Of a DNA stretch of 64,000 bases, positions 16,760-24,478 are shown piece by piece. Below the pieces are notes generated by a model. The model was not told where the DNA came from, did no database searches, and was given only the letters and a program-made list of their open reading frames with translations. The position numbers and the translations under genes are program-made. Numbering within the stretch: the first letter of the stretch is position 1; each line of letters starts with the position of its first letter. Source of the DNA: Leucobacter chromiisoli. Its GTDB lineage: Bacteria; Actinomycetota; Actinomycetes; Actinomycetales; Microbacteriaceae. The DNA lies in NCBI RefSeq assembly GCF_016522505.1, contig NZ_JAEHOH010000013.1, positions 1-64,000 of the forward strand, written 5' to 3'.

Positions 16760-18031
16760 GTGATAGATCCCGTTCTGCTCCGCACCGACCCCGAGGCCGT
16801 CAAGCGTTCGCAGCGCGCACGAGGCAACGACGAGGCGGTGGTGGATCAGGCGCTCGCCGCCGACGAGGCGCGCCGAGCCGCGCTCGCCGAGTTCGAGAGC
16901 CTGCGCGCCGAGCAGAACCAGTTCGGCAAGCAGGTGAAGGCCGCCTCGAAGGAGGAGAAGCCGGCGCTCATCTCGCAGGCGCAGGCGCTCGCCGCCCGCG
17001 TGAAGGACGCCGAGGCCCGCGCCAAGGAGGCCGAGGCGCTCTTCGGAGAGATCGCGATGCGGGTCGAGAACATCGTCATCGACGGGGTGCCCGCGGGCGG
17101 GGAGGAGAACTTCGTCACGCTGCGCGAGGTCGGCGAGATCCCGGGCTTCGACTTCGAGCCGCGCGACCACCTCGAGCTCGGCGAGCTGCTCGGCGCGATC
17201 GACATGGAGCGCGGCGCCAAGGTCTCGGGCGCCCGGTTCTACTTCCTGCGCGGCGTCGGGGCGCGGCTCGAGCTCGCGCTCATGAACATGGCCCTCGACC
17301 GGGCGCTCGCGAACGGCTTCACCCCGCTCATCACGCCCACGCTGGTGCGCCCCGAGGTGATGCGGGGAACGGGCTTCCTCGGCGACCATGCGAGCGAGGT
17401 CTACCACCTGCCCGAGGACGACCTCTTCCTGACCGGCACGAGCGAGGTCGCCCTCGCCGGCTACCACGCCGACGAGATCCTCGACCTGGCGGAGGGTCCG
17501 CTGCGCTACGCCGGCTGGTCGACCTGCTACCGGCGCGAGGCCGGCTCTCACGGCAAGGACACCCGCGGAATCCTGCGCGTGCATCAGTTCAACAAGCTCG
17601 AGATGTTCGTCTACGCCGATCCCGCTGAGGCGGAGGCGGAGCACGACCGCCTGGTCGCGTGGCAGGAGGAGATGCTGCAGTCGCTCGGTCTCGGCTACCG
17701 CGTGATCGACGTCGCGGCGGGCGATCTCGGCTCGAGCGCCGCGCGCAAGTTCGACATCGAGGCCTGGGTGCCGACGCAGGGCACGTACCGCGAGCTGACC
17801 TCGACGTCGAACTGCACCACGTACCAGGCGCGCCGGCTGGCGACCCGCTTCCGCACCGAGAGCGGCAAGACGGCCCCCGTCGCGACGCTCAACGGCACAC
17901 TCGCGACCACGCGCTGGATCGTGGCGATCCTCGAGACGCACCAGCGCGCCGACGGCAGCGTGACGGTGCCCGAGGCGCTGCGCCCCTACCTCGGCGGCCT
18001 CGAGGTGCTCGAGCCGCTCGGCAGGGCGTGA
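16760..18031 (+). CDS. serS: Seryl-tRNA synthetase
   Basis: 423 residues with a GTG start. The N-terminal coiled-coil arm that holds the tRNA-Ser long variable loop spans residues about 30-100. The class II core has [10 protein letters not shown] near 230, motif 2 [24 protein letters not shown] near 255-278, and motif 3 [16 protein letters not shown] near 376-391. It charges tRNA-Ser with serine. Two tRNA-Ser genes lie 1 kb and 2.6 kb downstream on the same strand. The GTG start gives [18 protein letters not shown], the standard SerRS N-terminus. Confidence 0.97.
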   Translation: MIDPVLLRTDPEAVKRSQRARGNDEAVVDQALAADEARRAALAEFESLRAEQNQFGKQVKAASKEEKPALISQAQALAARVKDAEARAKEAEALFGEIAMRVENIVIDGVPAGGEENFVTLREVGEIPGFDFEPRDHLELGELLGAIDMERGAKVSGARFYFLRGVGARLELALMNMALDRALANGFTPLITPTLVRPEVMRGTGFLGDHASEVYHLPEDDLFLTGTSEVALAGYHADEILDLAEGPLRYAGWSTCYRREAGSHGKDTRGILRVHQFNKLEMFVYADPAEAEAEHDRLVAWQEEMLQSLGLGYRVIDVAAGDLGSSAARKFDIEAWVPTQGTYRELTSTSNCTTYQARRLATRFRTESGKTAPVATLNGTLATTRWIVAILETHQRADGSVTVPEALRPYLGGLEVLEPLGRA

Positions 18032-18033
18032 GC

Positions 18034-18870
18034 ATGGCGGCCACGCGAGTCGCGCAGGCGGATCGGCACATCGTCGCCCTCGACCTCGACGGCACGGTGC
18101 TGTTCCACGACAGCACCTTCGAACCCGAGCTCGGAGCCGCGATCCGCGCCCTGCACGAGGCCGGCCACGAGGTCGTCGTCTCGACCGGGCGCTCGGTCGA
18201 CGCCACGCTCCCCGTGGTCGAGCAGCTGCGGATCCGACCGGAGTGGGTGATCTGCTCCAACGGCGCGGTGACGCTGAGACGCGATCCCCTCGCCGAGCGC
18301 TCCTACCGCCGCGAGTACGTCGAGGCGTTCGACGCGACCGACGTGCTGCAGCGCATCCGATCGCACCTCGTCACGGCCCGCTTCGCCGTCGAGGTGACGG
18401 ACGGCACCTTCCTCTACACCGAGCCGATCCCGGCGGGCACGCTGCCCGCGGCGCAGCGACAGGTCTCGTTCGACGAGCTGCTCGGCGTCCAGGCGACCCG
18501 CGTCGTGGTGGTCTCGCCCGACCATCACCTCGAGGACTTCCTCCAGGTGGTCGAGTCGATGGGGCTCGTGAACGTGGCGTACGCAGTCGGGTGGACAGCG
18601 TGGCTCGACATCGCCCCCGAGGGCGTGAACAAGGCGAGCGCGCTCGAGGTGGTCGCGGCCCGGCTCGGGATCGACCGCTCCAGGGTCTTCGCGGCGGGCG
18701 ACGGGCAGAACGACATCGACATGCTGCGGTGGGTGGCCCGGCACGGCGACGCGGTCGCGATGGGGCAGGCGACGGCCGAGGTGAAGGCGGTCGCCTCCCG
18801 CGTCACCGGCACCGTCGAGGAGATCGGCCTGCTCGCCGCGCTGCGGGACCGCTTCGCCGGGCTCCTGTAA
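18034..18870 (+). CDS. Cof-type HAD-IIB family hydrolase
   Basis: 278 residues with HAD motifs: LDLDGTVLF near residue 16 (nucleophilic Asp pair), STGRS near 50, a C2-type cap (about 85-185), lysine in VNKASAL near 202, and AAGDGQNDIDML near 221-232. These enzymes hydrolyse sugar phosphates or flavin/PLP phosphates with Mg2+. It follows serS by 2 bases, and a GTG six bases earlier would overlap the serS stop, so the two are probably cotranscribed. No specific substrate can be named. Confidence 0.9.
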   Translation: MAATRVAQADRHIVALDLDGTVLFHDSTFEPELGAAIRALHEAGHEVVVSTGRSVDATLPVVEQLRIRPEWVICSNGAVTLRRDPLAERSYRREYVEAFDATDVLQRIRSHLVTARFAVEVTDGTFLYTEPIPAGTLPAAQRQVSFDELLGVQATRVVVVSPDHHLEDFLQVVESMGLVNVAYAVGWTAWLDIAPEGVNKASALEVVAARLGIDRSRVFAAGDGQNDIDMLRWVARHGDAVAMGQATAEVKAVASRVTGTVEEIGLLAALRDRFAGLL

Positions 18871-19013
18871 CCGGCGTCGGTCACGCCGGGTGCGCGCTCC
18901 GGCTCCTCGGGGGAGCGTGCCCGAAACCGGCCTCTGGAACTCGCTCCCCGAGCGGGGATACTCCGTGCCTCTCCGGGCCGCGTCCGGTAAAGCCGTGTTG
19001 TAGGCTCGTCTGC

Positions 19014-19104
19014 GGAGGGTTGTCCGAGCGGCCGAAGGAACTTGTCTTGAAAACAAGCAGGCGGTAACCCCGTCTCAGGGGTTCAAATCCCCTACCCTCC
19101 GCCA
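19014..19104 (+). tRNA. tRNA-Ser (anticodon UGA)
   Basis: The acceptor stem GGAGGGT pairs with ACCCTCC, the discriminator base is G, and CCA is encoded at 19102-19104. The anticodon stem CTTGT/ACAAG encloses loop CTTGAAA, so the anticodon is TGA (UCA codons). A long variable arm and the T-loop TTCAAAT fit a class II tRNA-Ser of 88 bases plus CCA. Confidence 0.96.
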
Positions 19105-19267
19105 CGAATGCCCGGTCAGATCCTGTTTCTGGCCGGGCATGCAGGTGTCGTCGGGTCGTCTGCGATCGTGCGCGGCACCGCTCCAAGGGCGCTTCCAGCG
19201 GCTTCGGGTACATTCGTTCAGGTATTCGTGGGCCCGACCTCGGGCCCGCCACGTGAACGGGGACGGA

Positions 19268-20560
19268 ATGGCGCGTAGACACAGCGAAGAGGTGGACCGC
19301 ATGGCGAGCGCTCGCCACGGCAGGCTTCGCCGCTCGAGCGGCTGGTTGAACGCCGGCCGCGTGCTGCTCACGGCCGTGCTCGTCATGGCGCTCAGCGGCG
19401 CCTCCGTGGTCGCGTACGCGGCGTGGGGGCTGTGGTCCGACGTGAAGACCGTCGACCTGAACCCCGACACCCCCGATGCGGTCGGCGCCGGCTCGGAGGC
19501 CGTGGACGGGCCGCTCACGATCCTCCTCGTGGGCTCGGACTCGCGCGAGGGTCAGAGCCTCGACGACGGCGAGACCGGCGAGCTCAACGACGTGAACCTG
19601 CTGCTGCACGTCTCCGCGGACCATCAGAACGCGACCGTCATCAGCTTCCCCCGCGACCTCATGCTGCCGATCCCGAGCTGCCCCGGCCCGAACGGGGAAC
19701 CCGACTACTTCCCGGCGATGAGCGAGCAGCAGCTCAACTCCACCCTCAGCGAGGGCGGCCTGCCTTGCGTGGCGCGCACCCTGCAGGAGCTCACGGGCCT
19801 CGATATCCCGTATGCGGGCCTCATCACGTTCGACGGCGTCATCGCCATGTCCAATGCGATCGGCGGCGTCGACGTGTGCCTCACCCAGCCGATCGAGGAT
19901 CCGATGACCGGCCTGTCGCTGCCCGCCGGCGACAACACCCTCGTCGGGGGCGATGCGCTGCAGTTCCTGCGCACCCGCTACGGCGTCGGCAACGGCGGCG
20001 ACACGAGCCGCATCAGCAACCAGCAGGTGTTCATGTCGAGCATGGTGCGCCAGCTGAGGAGCGCGGACACGCTCGGCAACCCGGCGAAGGTGTACTCGCT
20101 CGCGAAGGCCGGCGTCGAGAACATGACCCTCTCGAGCAACATGGCGGACGTATCGTTCATGCAGCGGGTGGCCAGCACGGTGAAGGACATCGACCTCGAG
20201 CGCATCAACTTCGTGCAGTACCCCACGCAGACGCACCCCTACCAGGCCGGCCGGCTCACCCCCGACAGCGAGGCGGGCGACCTCCTGATGGAGATCATCG
20301 CGAGCGGACAGGCCTTCGAGGTCACCGCGACGGGCGAGGGCGTGCAGGCCGAGGGGCAGGATCCGGCGGCCCCGCCGACCGAGGGTGAGACGCCGCCCAC
20401 CGAGGGCGAGACCCCTCCGACCGAGGGGGAGGCGCCCCCGACCGAGGGCGAGACGCCTCCGACCGAGGGGGCGAGCGACGGCCCGGTGCAGCTGCCGCCT
20501 GGCGTCACTGGCCAGAGCGCGGCGAACCAGACGTGCTCCGCGGGCAGGACGGTCTTCTAG
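19268..20560 (+). CDS. LytR-CpsA-Psr (LCP) family cell-wall ligase with TEGETPP tail
   Basis: 430 residues: a basic cytoplasmic N-terminus, one membrane anchor at about 31-54, and an extracellular LCP domain from about 75 to 350. Domain landmarks are LLVGSDSREG, the SFPRDLML block with pyrophosphate-binding Arg, LITFDGVIAMSNAIGGVDVCL and FLRTRYGVGNGGDTSRISNQQVF. LCP enzymes transfer undecaprenyl-linked glycopolymers such as teichoic-type acids or arabinogalactan onto peptidoglycan. The C-terminus adds five tandem PPTEGET-type repeats, a probable flexible wall-spanning linker, then a short tail with one Cys. The start was set at MARRHSEE (GGGGACGG upstream). Confidence 0.92.
   Translation: MARRHSEEVDRMASARHGRLRRSSGWLNAGRVLLTAVLVMALSGASVVAYAAWGLWSDVKTVDLNPDTPDAVGAGSEAVDGPLTILLVGSDSREGQSLDDGETGELNDVNLLLHVSADHQNATVISFPRDLMLPIPSCPGPNGEPDYFPAMSEQQLNSTLSEGGLPCVARTLQELTGLDIPYAGLITFDGVIAMSNAIGGVDVCLTQPIEDPMTGLSLPAGDNTLVGGDALQFLRTRYGVGNGGDTSRISNQQVFMSSMVRQLRSADTLGNPAKVYSLAKAGVENMTLSSNMADVSFMQRVASTVKDIDLERINFVQYPTQTHPYQAGRLTPDSEAGDLLMEIIASGQAFEVTATGEGVQAEGQDPAAPPTEGETPPTEGETPPTEGEAPPTEGETPPTEGASDGPVQLPPGVTGQSAANQTCSAGRTVF
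20372..20476 (+). repeat. Five 21-bp coding repeats in the LCP gene
   Basis: Five in-frame units encode PPTEGET, PPTEGET, PPTEGEA, PPTEGET and PPTEGAS. Third-base variation between units shows that they are not a very recent duplication. Copy number may vary between strains by slippage. Confidence 0.9.
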
Positions 20561-20627
20561 TCTGATAGTCGTCGGAGAACTCGGCACCGATTTCGTGAGC
20601 CGAGTATCGTCGCGTAGGATGTTCTAC

Positions 20628-20716
20628 GGAGATATGCCGGAGCGGCCGAACGGACTTCACTGCTAATGAAGGGTCGGGCTACAACTCGACCGGGGGTTCA
20701 AATCCCCCTATCTCCG
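20628..20716 (+). tRNA. tRNA-Ser (anticodon GCU)
   Basis: The acceptor stem GGAGATA pairs with TATCTCC, discriminator G. The anticodon stem CTTCA/TGAAG encloses CTGCTAA, giving anticodon GCT (AGC/AGU codons). A long variable arm (GTCGGG...CTCGAC) and T-arm GGGGG TTCAAAT CCCCC are clear. CCA is not encoded (CCG follows). Confidence 0.96.
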
Positions 20717-20720
20717 CCGA

Positions 20721-20798
20721 AAGAGCCGGGTCCCGCGATGCGGGGCCCGGCTCTTCTCCGTGTACGGGGTCCGGGCGGAGCGGCCCCGTACACGGAGA
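20721..20798. terminator. Tandem strong hairpins between tRNA-Ser and the convergent aminotransferase gene
   Basis: Hairpin 1 has arms AAGAGCCGGGTCCCGC (20721-20736) and GCGGGGCCCGGCTCTT (20740-20755), 16 bp with one G-U, ending in CTCTT on the + strand. Hairpin 2 has arms TCTCCGTGTACGGGG (20755-20769) and CCCCGTACACGGAGA (20784-20798), 15 bp perfect. The first suits the tRNA transcript; the second could serve the aminotransferase coming from the other side. Confidence 0.8.
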
Positions 20799-20821
20799 GA
20801 CCCCGCCGCGAGGCGCTCGAG

Positions 20822-22039
20822 TCAGGAGGTGCGCAGCGCGTGCAGTCGCTCGACGGCGGTGCGGAGCGTCGCCTCGTCCTTGACGAAGGTGAACCGCACC
20901 CAGGGCGCGAGCGCCCGGGCCGTCGCGGAACCCTCGGCGCAGAACGCCGAGAGTGGGACGCAGGCGACGCCCGCGAGCTCGGGCAGAGCGCGGGCGAAGG
21001 CGGCGCCGTCCGGCATCTCGGACGTGAGGAACGGCGTCGCATCGGCGCACACGAAGTACGTGCCCCCCGGCACGTTCACCTCGAACCCCGCCTCGCGCAG
21101 ACCGGCCACGAGCAGATCGCGGCGCCGTGCGAGGGAGTCCCGCAGCTCGTCGACGTCGGCCCGCCCCTCGGTGAGCGCGCGGGCGACGGCGGGCTGGAAC
21201 GGCGCGCCCCCGGAGTAGGTGAGGAACTGCTTGATCGCGATCACCGCCTCGATGAGCGCGGCGGGGCCCGAGACCCAACCGATCTTCCAGCCGGTCAGCG
21301 AGAAGGTCTTGCCCGCCGAGGAGATCGTGAGCGTGCGCTCGGCCATGCCCGGCAGCGTGGCGAGGGGCGTGTGGCTCAGGCCGTCGAAGGTGAGGTGCTC
21401 GTACACCTCGTCGGTGACGACCACGGCGTCGACCTCGACCGCCGCCTCGGCGATGAGCCGCAGCTCCTCGGCGGAGAGCACCGTACCCGTCGGGTTGTGC
21501 GGGGTGTTCACCAGGATGAGGCGCGTGCGGGGGCCGACGGCCGCCCGCAGGGCCTCGGGATCGAGCCGGAACCCGTCGGCGGTCGGCGCGAGCGGCACGG
21601 TGACGTGCTCGGCGCCGGCCATCGCGATGCACGCGGCGTGCGAGTCGTAGAAGGGCTCGAGTGTGACCACCTCATCGCCGGGCCCGGCGAGCGCGAGGAT
21701 GCTCGCCGCGAGCGCCTCGGTGGCGCCCGCCGTGACGAGCACCTCGGTCTCCGGGTCGAGGTCGATGCCGTAGCGGCTGCGCTGATGCTCCGCGATCGCT
21801 GTGCGAAGGGGCAGGATCCCGCGCCCGGGCGGGTACTGGTTGGCGCCGCCCCGGATCGCCTCGACGGCGAGCTCCCTGATCCACTCGGGCCCGTCGGCGT
21901 CGGGGAACCCCTGGCCGAGGTTCGCGGCCTCGTATCGCGCCGCGAGCGCCGACATCTCGGCGAAGATCGTGGGGCGGGTGGATCCATCGGGGGCGGTGAG
22001 ACCGGTCGCCTGCGCGACGGCGCGCCATCGAGAAGTCAT
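20822..22039 (-). CDS. PLP-dependent class I/II aminotransferase (DapC/kynurenine aminotransferase-like)
   Basis: 405 residues, fold type I. Motifs are NLGQGFPDADGP near 40, NQYPPGRGILPLR near 68-80, VNTPHNPTGTVLS near 177-189 and the PLP-binding lysine in SSAGKTFSLTGWKIGW near 243. The sequence resembles the aminotransferase group annotated as N-succinyldiaminopimelate transaminase or methionine/kynurenine transaminase; I cannot separate these. In actinobacteria such genes often supply the DapC step of lysine synthesis, but no dap gene is adjacent. It is convergent with tRNA-Ser and ends just after a strong hairpin. Confidence 0.9.
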   Translation of the reverse strand: MTSRWRAVAQATGLTAPDGSTRPTIFAEMSALAARYEAANLGQGFPDADGPEWIRELAVEAIRGGANQYPPGRGILPLRTAIAEHQRSRYGIDLDPETEVLVTAGATEALAASILALAGPGDEVVTLEPFYDSHAACIAMAGAEHVTVPLAPTADGFRLDPEALRAAVGPRTRLILVNTPHNPTGTVLSAEELRLIAEAAVEVDAVVVTDEVYEHLTFDGLSHTPLATLPGMAERTLTISSAGKTFSLTGWKIGWVSGPAALIEAVIAIKQFLTYSGGAPFQPAVARALTEGRADVDELRDSLARRRDLLVAGLREAGFEVNVPGGTYFVCADATPFLTSEMPDGAAFARALPELAGVACVPLSAFCAEGSATARALAPWVRFTFVKDEATLRTAVERLHALRTS

Positions 22040-22083
22040 GGCCTCAAGTCTAGGGCGATCCCCCTCCGCTCAGCGGGCTACTC

Positions 22084-22178
22084 GCCTTCCCGCCCCCTTC
22101 CGCAGGCTCCTCGCGTCCCCCAGCGGTGGATCTGCCGTCGGAGGAACCGAGATCGGGGATTCGAATCCTCGGAAGGCA
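22084..22178. other. tRNA-like sequence of uncertain nature
   Basis: GCCTTCC (22084-22090) is complementary to GGAAGGC (22171-22177) 80 bases away, and a T-arm-like palindrome GGATTCGAATCC (22157-22168) sits just before the 3' arm, followed by ACA. I could not fold a convincing D-arm or anticodon arm on either strand, so this is not called as a tRNA. It could be a decayed tRNA or a tRNA-derived attachment-site remnant. Confidence 0.3.
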
Positions 22179-22275
22179 CATACACCGCAGGGGCGGTGGA
22201 GCGGGCAAGAGAGGCGCACCGACGAAGGTCGCACGCCGCGAGGGAACAGTCAGGCGCGCTGTCTACGATCGGAGC

Positions 22276-22662
22276 ATGACAGATCCCTCCGCCGACGACC
22301 TGGCGCGGGCGAACCGCATCGGTCGCCCCATCGGGCGCTTCATGGCCCGCTGGCGGAGGATGATCCGGCGCCGCCCCTGGCTGAACACCGTGTACCGGAT
22401 CATCATCACGGTGCTCGGGCTGCTCGTCGTGGTGCTGGGGCTCATCCTGGTGCCCCTGCCCGGCCCGGGCTGGCTGATCGTGTTCCTCGGACTCACGATC
22501 CTGGGGTCCGAGTTCCACTGGGCCAGGCGGGTCACGAGCTGGCTGCGGATGGTGCTCGCCCGTTTCTGGACCTGGTGGCGGGAGCGTCGGGCACGCAGGC
22601 GCGCCAGGCAGGACGCCGGGGACCGAGAGGACGGCCGGTACCGCCGGGGCGAGAGCGGATAG
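22276..22662 (+). CDS. PGPGW-motif small membrane protein (TIGR02611-like)
   Basis: 128 residues. An N-terminal basic amphipathic part is followed by two close hydrophobic segments (about 42-62 and 66-80) joined by LVPLPGPGWLIVFLGL, the hallmark PGPGW motif of a conserved but uncharacterised actinobacterial membrane family. The C-terminus is highly Arg-rich (RRARRRARQ) and presumably cytoplasmic. Start at MTDPSADD, with GGAG four bases upstream. Function is unknown. It stands alone between the aminotransferase and DUF4870 genes. Confidence 0.85.
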   Translation: MTDPSADDLARANRIGRPIGRFMARWRRMIRRRPWLNTVYRIIITVLGLLVVVLGLILVPLPGPGWLIVFLGLTILGSEFHWARRVTSWLRMVLARFWTWWRERRARRRARQDAGDREDGRYRRGESG

Positions 22663-22743
22663 CGAAGAGCCGACAGCGAGAACGGGGCCTGAGCAACTGC
22701 TCAGACCCCGTTTCGCGGTGGCGCTACTCGGTGAGCGGCGGCG

Positions 22744-23253
22744 CTACTTGATGAAGGGGATGTTGAGGATGAACTCCGGCCCCCGACCCGCCCGGTAGGC
22801 CGCGGGGGCCTTCGCCGCTGCGATGATGTGGAAGACGAACAGCACGATGGCCGCGATACCGCCGAGGAGGCCGAGGATCCATCCGAGGACGGGGATCGGC
22901 GTGAGGATCAGCAGCACGATGTAGAGGCCGGTGCGTACGAGCGAGAAGTTGAGGTTCTCGCGGTGGAACGCCGTCGCCAGCCCGTTGCCCTTCTCCTTCT
23001 CGATGAGGAAGAAGATCAGCGCCGGGATCCACGTGAAGAACACCGAGAGCCAGTAGTTCAGGGTGATGTTGCTCACGGGGTCGGCCGCCGGGTACTGCGG
23101 CTGGGGCGCCTGGTAACCCGGGGCCGGCTGCTGGTAGCCGGGGGCGGACTGCTGGTAGGCGCCCGCCGGAGGGGCCTCGTATCCGCCGGCGCCGGGAGGC
23201 ACCTGTCCGGGGTGCTGACCGTCGCCGTTGGCATCAGGGGGCAGCGTGCTCAT
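22744..23253 (-). CDS. DUF4870-family membrane protein with Pro/Gln/Tyr-rich N-terminus
   Basis: 169 residues. Residues 1-65 are a low-complexity tail rich in Pro, Gly, Gln and Tyr with repeats like APGYQQP. Residues 70-160 hold three hydrophobic helices with the DUF4870-type ATAFHRENLNFSL segment, in which a charged HRxxxxN loop separates helices. No activity is known for the family. The start at MSTLPPDANG follows an excellent AAGGAGA site, making the shorter form more convincing than an upstream ATG. Its promoter probably lies within 23254-23300. Confidence 0.85.
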   Translation of the reverse strand: MSTLPPDANGDGQHPGQVPPGAGGYEAPPAGAYQQSAPGYQQPAPGYQAPQPQYPAADPVSNITLNYWLSVFFTWIPALIFFLIEKEKGNGLATAFHRENLNFSLVRTGLYIVLLILTPIPVLGWILGLLGGIAAIVLFVFHIIAAAKAPAAYRAGRGPEFILNIPFIK

Positions 23254-23305
23254 GAGAGTCTCCTTCGCGTCTGTTGAGCCCAAATTACCCCAGCCAGGGG
23301 CAGGT

Positions 23306-23330
23306 GGGGAAGCGGTGCGACCGCTTCTCC
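23306..23330 (-). terminator. Hairpin downstream of the winged-helix regulator gene
   Basis: GGGGAAGCGGT (23306-23316) pairs with ACCGCTTCTCC (23320-23330) over 11 bp with one G-U and a GCG loop. It lies 70 bases past the regulator stop on the minus strand and upstream of the DUF4870 gene, a sensible place for a terminator. Confidence 0.5.
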
Positions 23331-23397
23331 GCAGCGAGTCTATACAGGGGAGCGGTCCGAACGGAGGGCCCGCGCCCCGCAGGCGGGGAGCGGAGGC

Positions 23398-24126
23398 CTA
23401 GAAGAGATCGGGGCTCGGGGTCTGCGAGTGCAGGATCGCGACGTCGGCGTGGCGGTCGAAGCGGTAGCCCGTGCCGCGCACCGTGCGCACGATGTCCTGG
23501 TACTGGGCGAGCTTCACGCGCAGGCGGCGCACGTGCACGTCGATCGTGCGCTCGTTCGGCGCCTCGCCCTCGGTGGACCCGCTCCACAGCGAGGTGAGCA
23601 GCTCCTCGCGGCTCACGGTGCGGCCCTCGCGCAGCACGAGGTACTGCAGCAGCTCGAACTCGCGGAAGGTCAGCGCCGCGGAGACGTTGTCGAGCAGCAC
23701 GCGCTTGCGGGAGAGGTCGATCGTCACGCCGCTCTTCGCGCGGTCCTGATCGGGAGTCGTGTCCTGCCTCTGGCGCGCGTGGGCCGCGGGATCGCCAAGC
23801 GCGAGCCGCACCACGTCGACGTCGCGGCCGCCCGCGCCCTCGGGGGCGAGGGCCACGGCGGCGTAGGTCTCGGAGGCGGGGGCGAGCTGCGCGACCAGAT
23901 CCTTGATCTGGGCCACGATCTCGCCGAGCTTCGGGTCGCCCTCGGCGATCTTGTCGTCGGCGAGCCCCACGTAGAGGGCGAAGCCGCGAACCTCGGTGCC
24001 CTCGGGCACGCGACGCTCGGGGGCGCTCTGCTGCGGGAGCTCGGCGGCGAGGTCGGGGCGGGCGGCGCGCAGGGCGTCGGTGCTCGCGGCGGGGTTCTCG
24101 GTGCGGGGGAAGGCGGTGGTGGTCAT
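23398..24126 (-). CDS. Winged-helix (OmpR/PhoB-type DNA-binding domain) transcriptional regulator without receiver
   Basis: 242 residues. The C-terminal part (about 130-232) is a Trans_reg_C winged helix: GVTIDLSRKRVLL, LTFREFELLQYLVLREGRTVSREELL, then NERTIDVHVRRLRVKL and VRTVRGTGYRFD, which are the recognition helix and wing. The N-terminal 125 residues are not a phospho-receiver; they contain a short alpha/beta segment (FALYVGLADDKIAEGDPKLGEIVAQIKDLV) with no Asp pocket visible. It may be an orphan regulator or a ligand-responsive one. It lies downstream of a possible leader-peptide gene and an inverted repeat. Confidence 0.85.
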   Translation of the reverse strand: MTTTAFPRTENPAASTDALRAARPDLAAELPQQSAPERRVPEGTEVRGFALYVGLADDKIAEGDPKLGEIVAQIKDLVAQLAPASETYAAVALAPEGAGGRDVDVVRLALGDPAAHARQRQDTTPDQDRAKSGVTIDLSRKRVLLDNVSAALTFREFELLQYLVLREGRTVSREELLTSLWSGSTEGEAPNERTIDVHVRRLRVKLAQYQDIVRTVRGTGYRFDRHADVAILHSQTPSPDLF

Positions 24127-24199
24127 GATGATGCTGTCCTTGTGCTGGTTCGCCGCGCGCAGAGGCGGCGGGTGCGGCTCGGGCCGCGGGTGCGTGAGG

Positions 24200-24223
24200 C
24201 GAACGGTCCGAATCGACCGTTCG
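24200..24223 (-). repeat. 9-bp inverted repeat ahead of the winged-helix gene
   Basis: CGAACGGTC (24200-24208) and GACCGTTCG (24215-24223) are perfect complements around CGAATC. It is 74 bases before the regulator start codon and could be an RNA hairpin of an attenuator or an operator for the regulator itself. Confidence 0.5.
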
Positions 24224-24321
24224 GGGAGCCTGTCCGCCGGGAGCGGCGGGTGGCACCGGCGCGCAGAAGGGACTCTGCCTGAAGCGCCGGGAGGGTGCGG
24301 ACTACCTGGTTCGGGTGCTCG

Positions 24322-24426
24322 CTACGCGCACATTCGACAGCGCATGACATCGTTGCCGGCCATCATCATGCCGGTCTGCCCAAAGTTCACCTCGAAGGCG
24401 GACTGGGTACGATGGATGTCACTCAT
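24322..24426 (-). CDS. Possible leaderless 34-residue leader peptide ending in RCRMCA
   Basis: ATG at 24426 to TAG at 24322-24324 encodes MSDIHRTQ...MRCRMCA, 34 residues with a Met-Met-Met run and two Cys near the end. The ATG lies exactly where transcription should begin from a TTGACA-N17-TTAACT promoter (-10 ends 7 bases upstream), so it would be a leaderless mRNA, common in actinobacteria; no Shine-Dalgarno is needed. It precedes the winged-helix regulator gene by 195 bases. I do not recognise the peptide. It could be a regulatory leader or a small functional protein. Confidence 0.45.
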   Translation of the reverse strand: MSDIHRTQSAFEVNFGQTGMMMAGNDVMRCRMCA

Positions 24427-24433
24427 GAGGGAC

Positions 24434-24462
24434 AGTTAATAGAAGATTTCGTCGTGTGTCAA
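24434..24462 (-). promoter_or_regulatory. Sigma-70-type promoter giving a leaderless transcript
   Basis: On the minus strand, TTGACA (24462-24457), a 17-base spacer and TTAACT (24439-24434). The predicted start site coincides with the ATG at 24426. This is one of the clearest -35 elements in the window. Confidence 0.6.
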
Positions 24463-24478
24463 GCCGGAATTCGGCGGC

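Larger units (their letters stand above)
24127..24478 (-). other. Leader region of the regulator gene
   Basis: This 352-base gap between upp and the winged-helix gene holds a good minus-strand promoter (24434-24462), a 34-codon open frame that begins at the predicted transcription start (24322-24426), and a 9-bp inverted repeat (24200-24223) before the regulator start. The rest is GC-rich with no other supported gene. Confidence 0.55.

Noticed and set aside
16760-17941. N-terminal extension of the lipid kinase through serS on the opposite strand
   Set aside because: The extension has no kinase features and would overlap the whole synthetase gene; the ATG at 16687 begins right at the family start.
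22084-22178. tRNA-Sec or other functional tRNA
   Set aside because: Length is suggestive, but no anticodon stem-loop with TCA or any other anticodon could be drawn.
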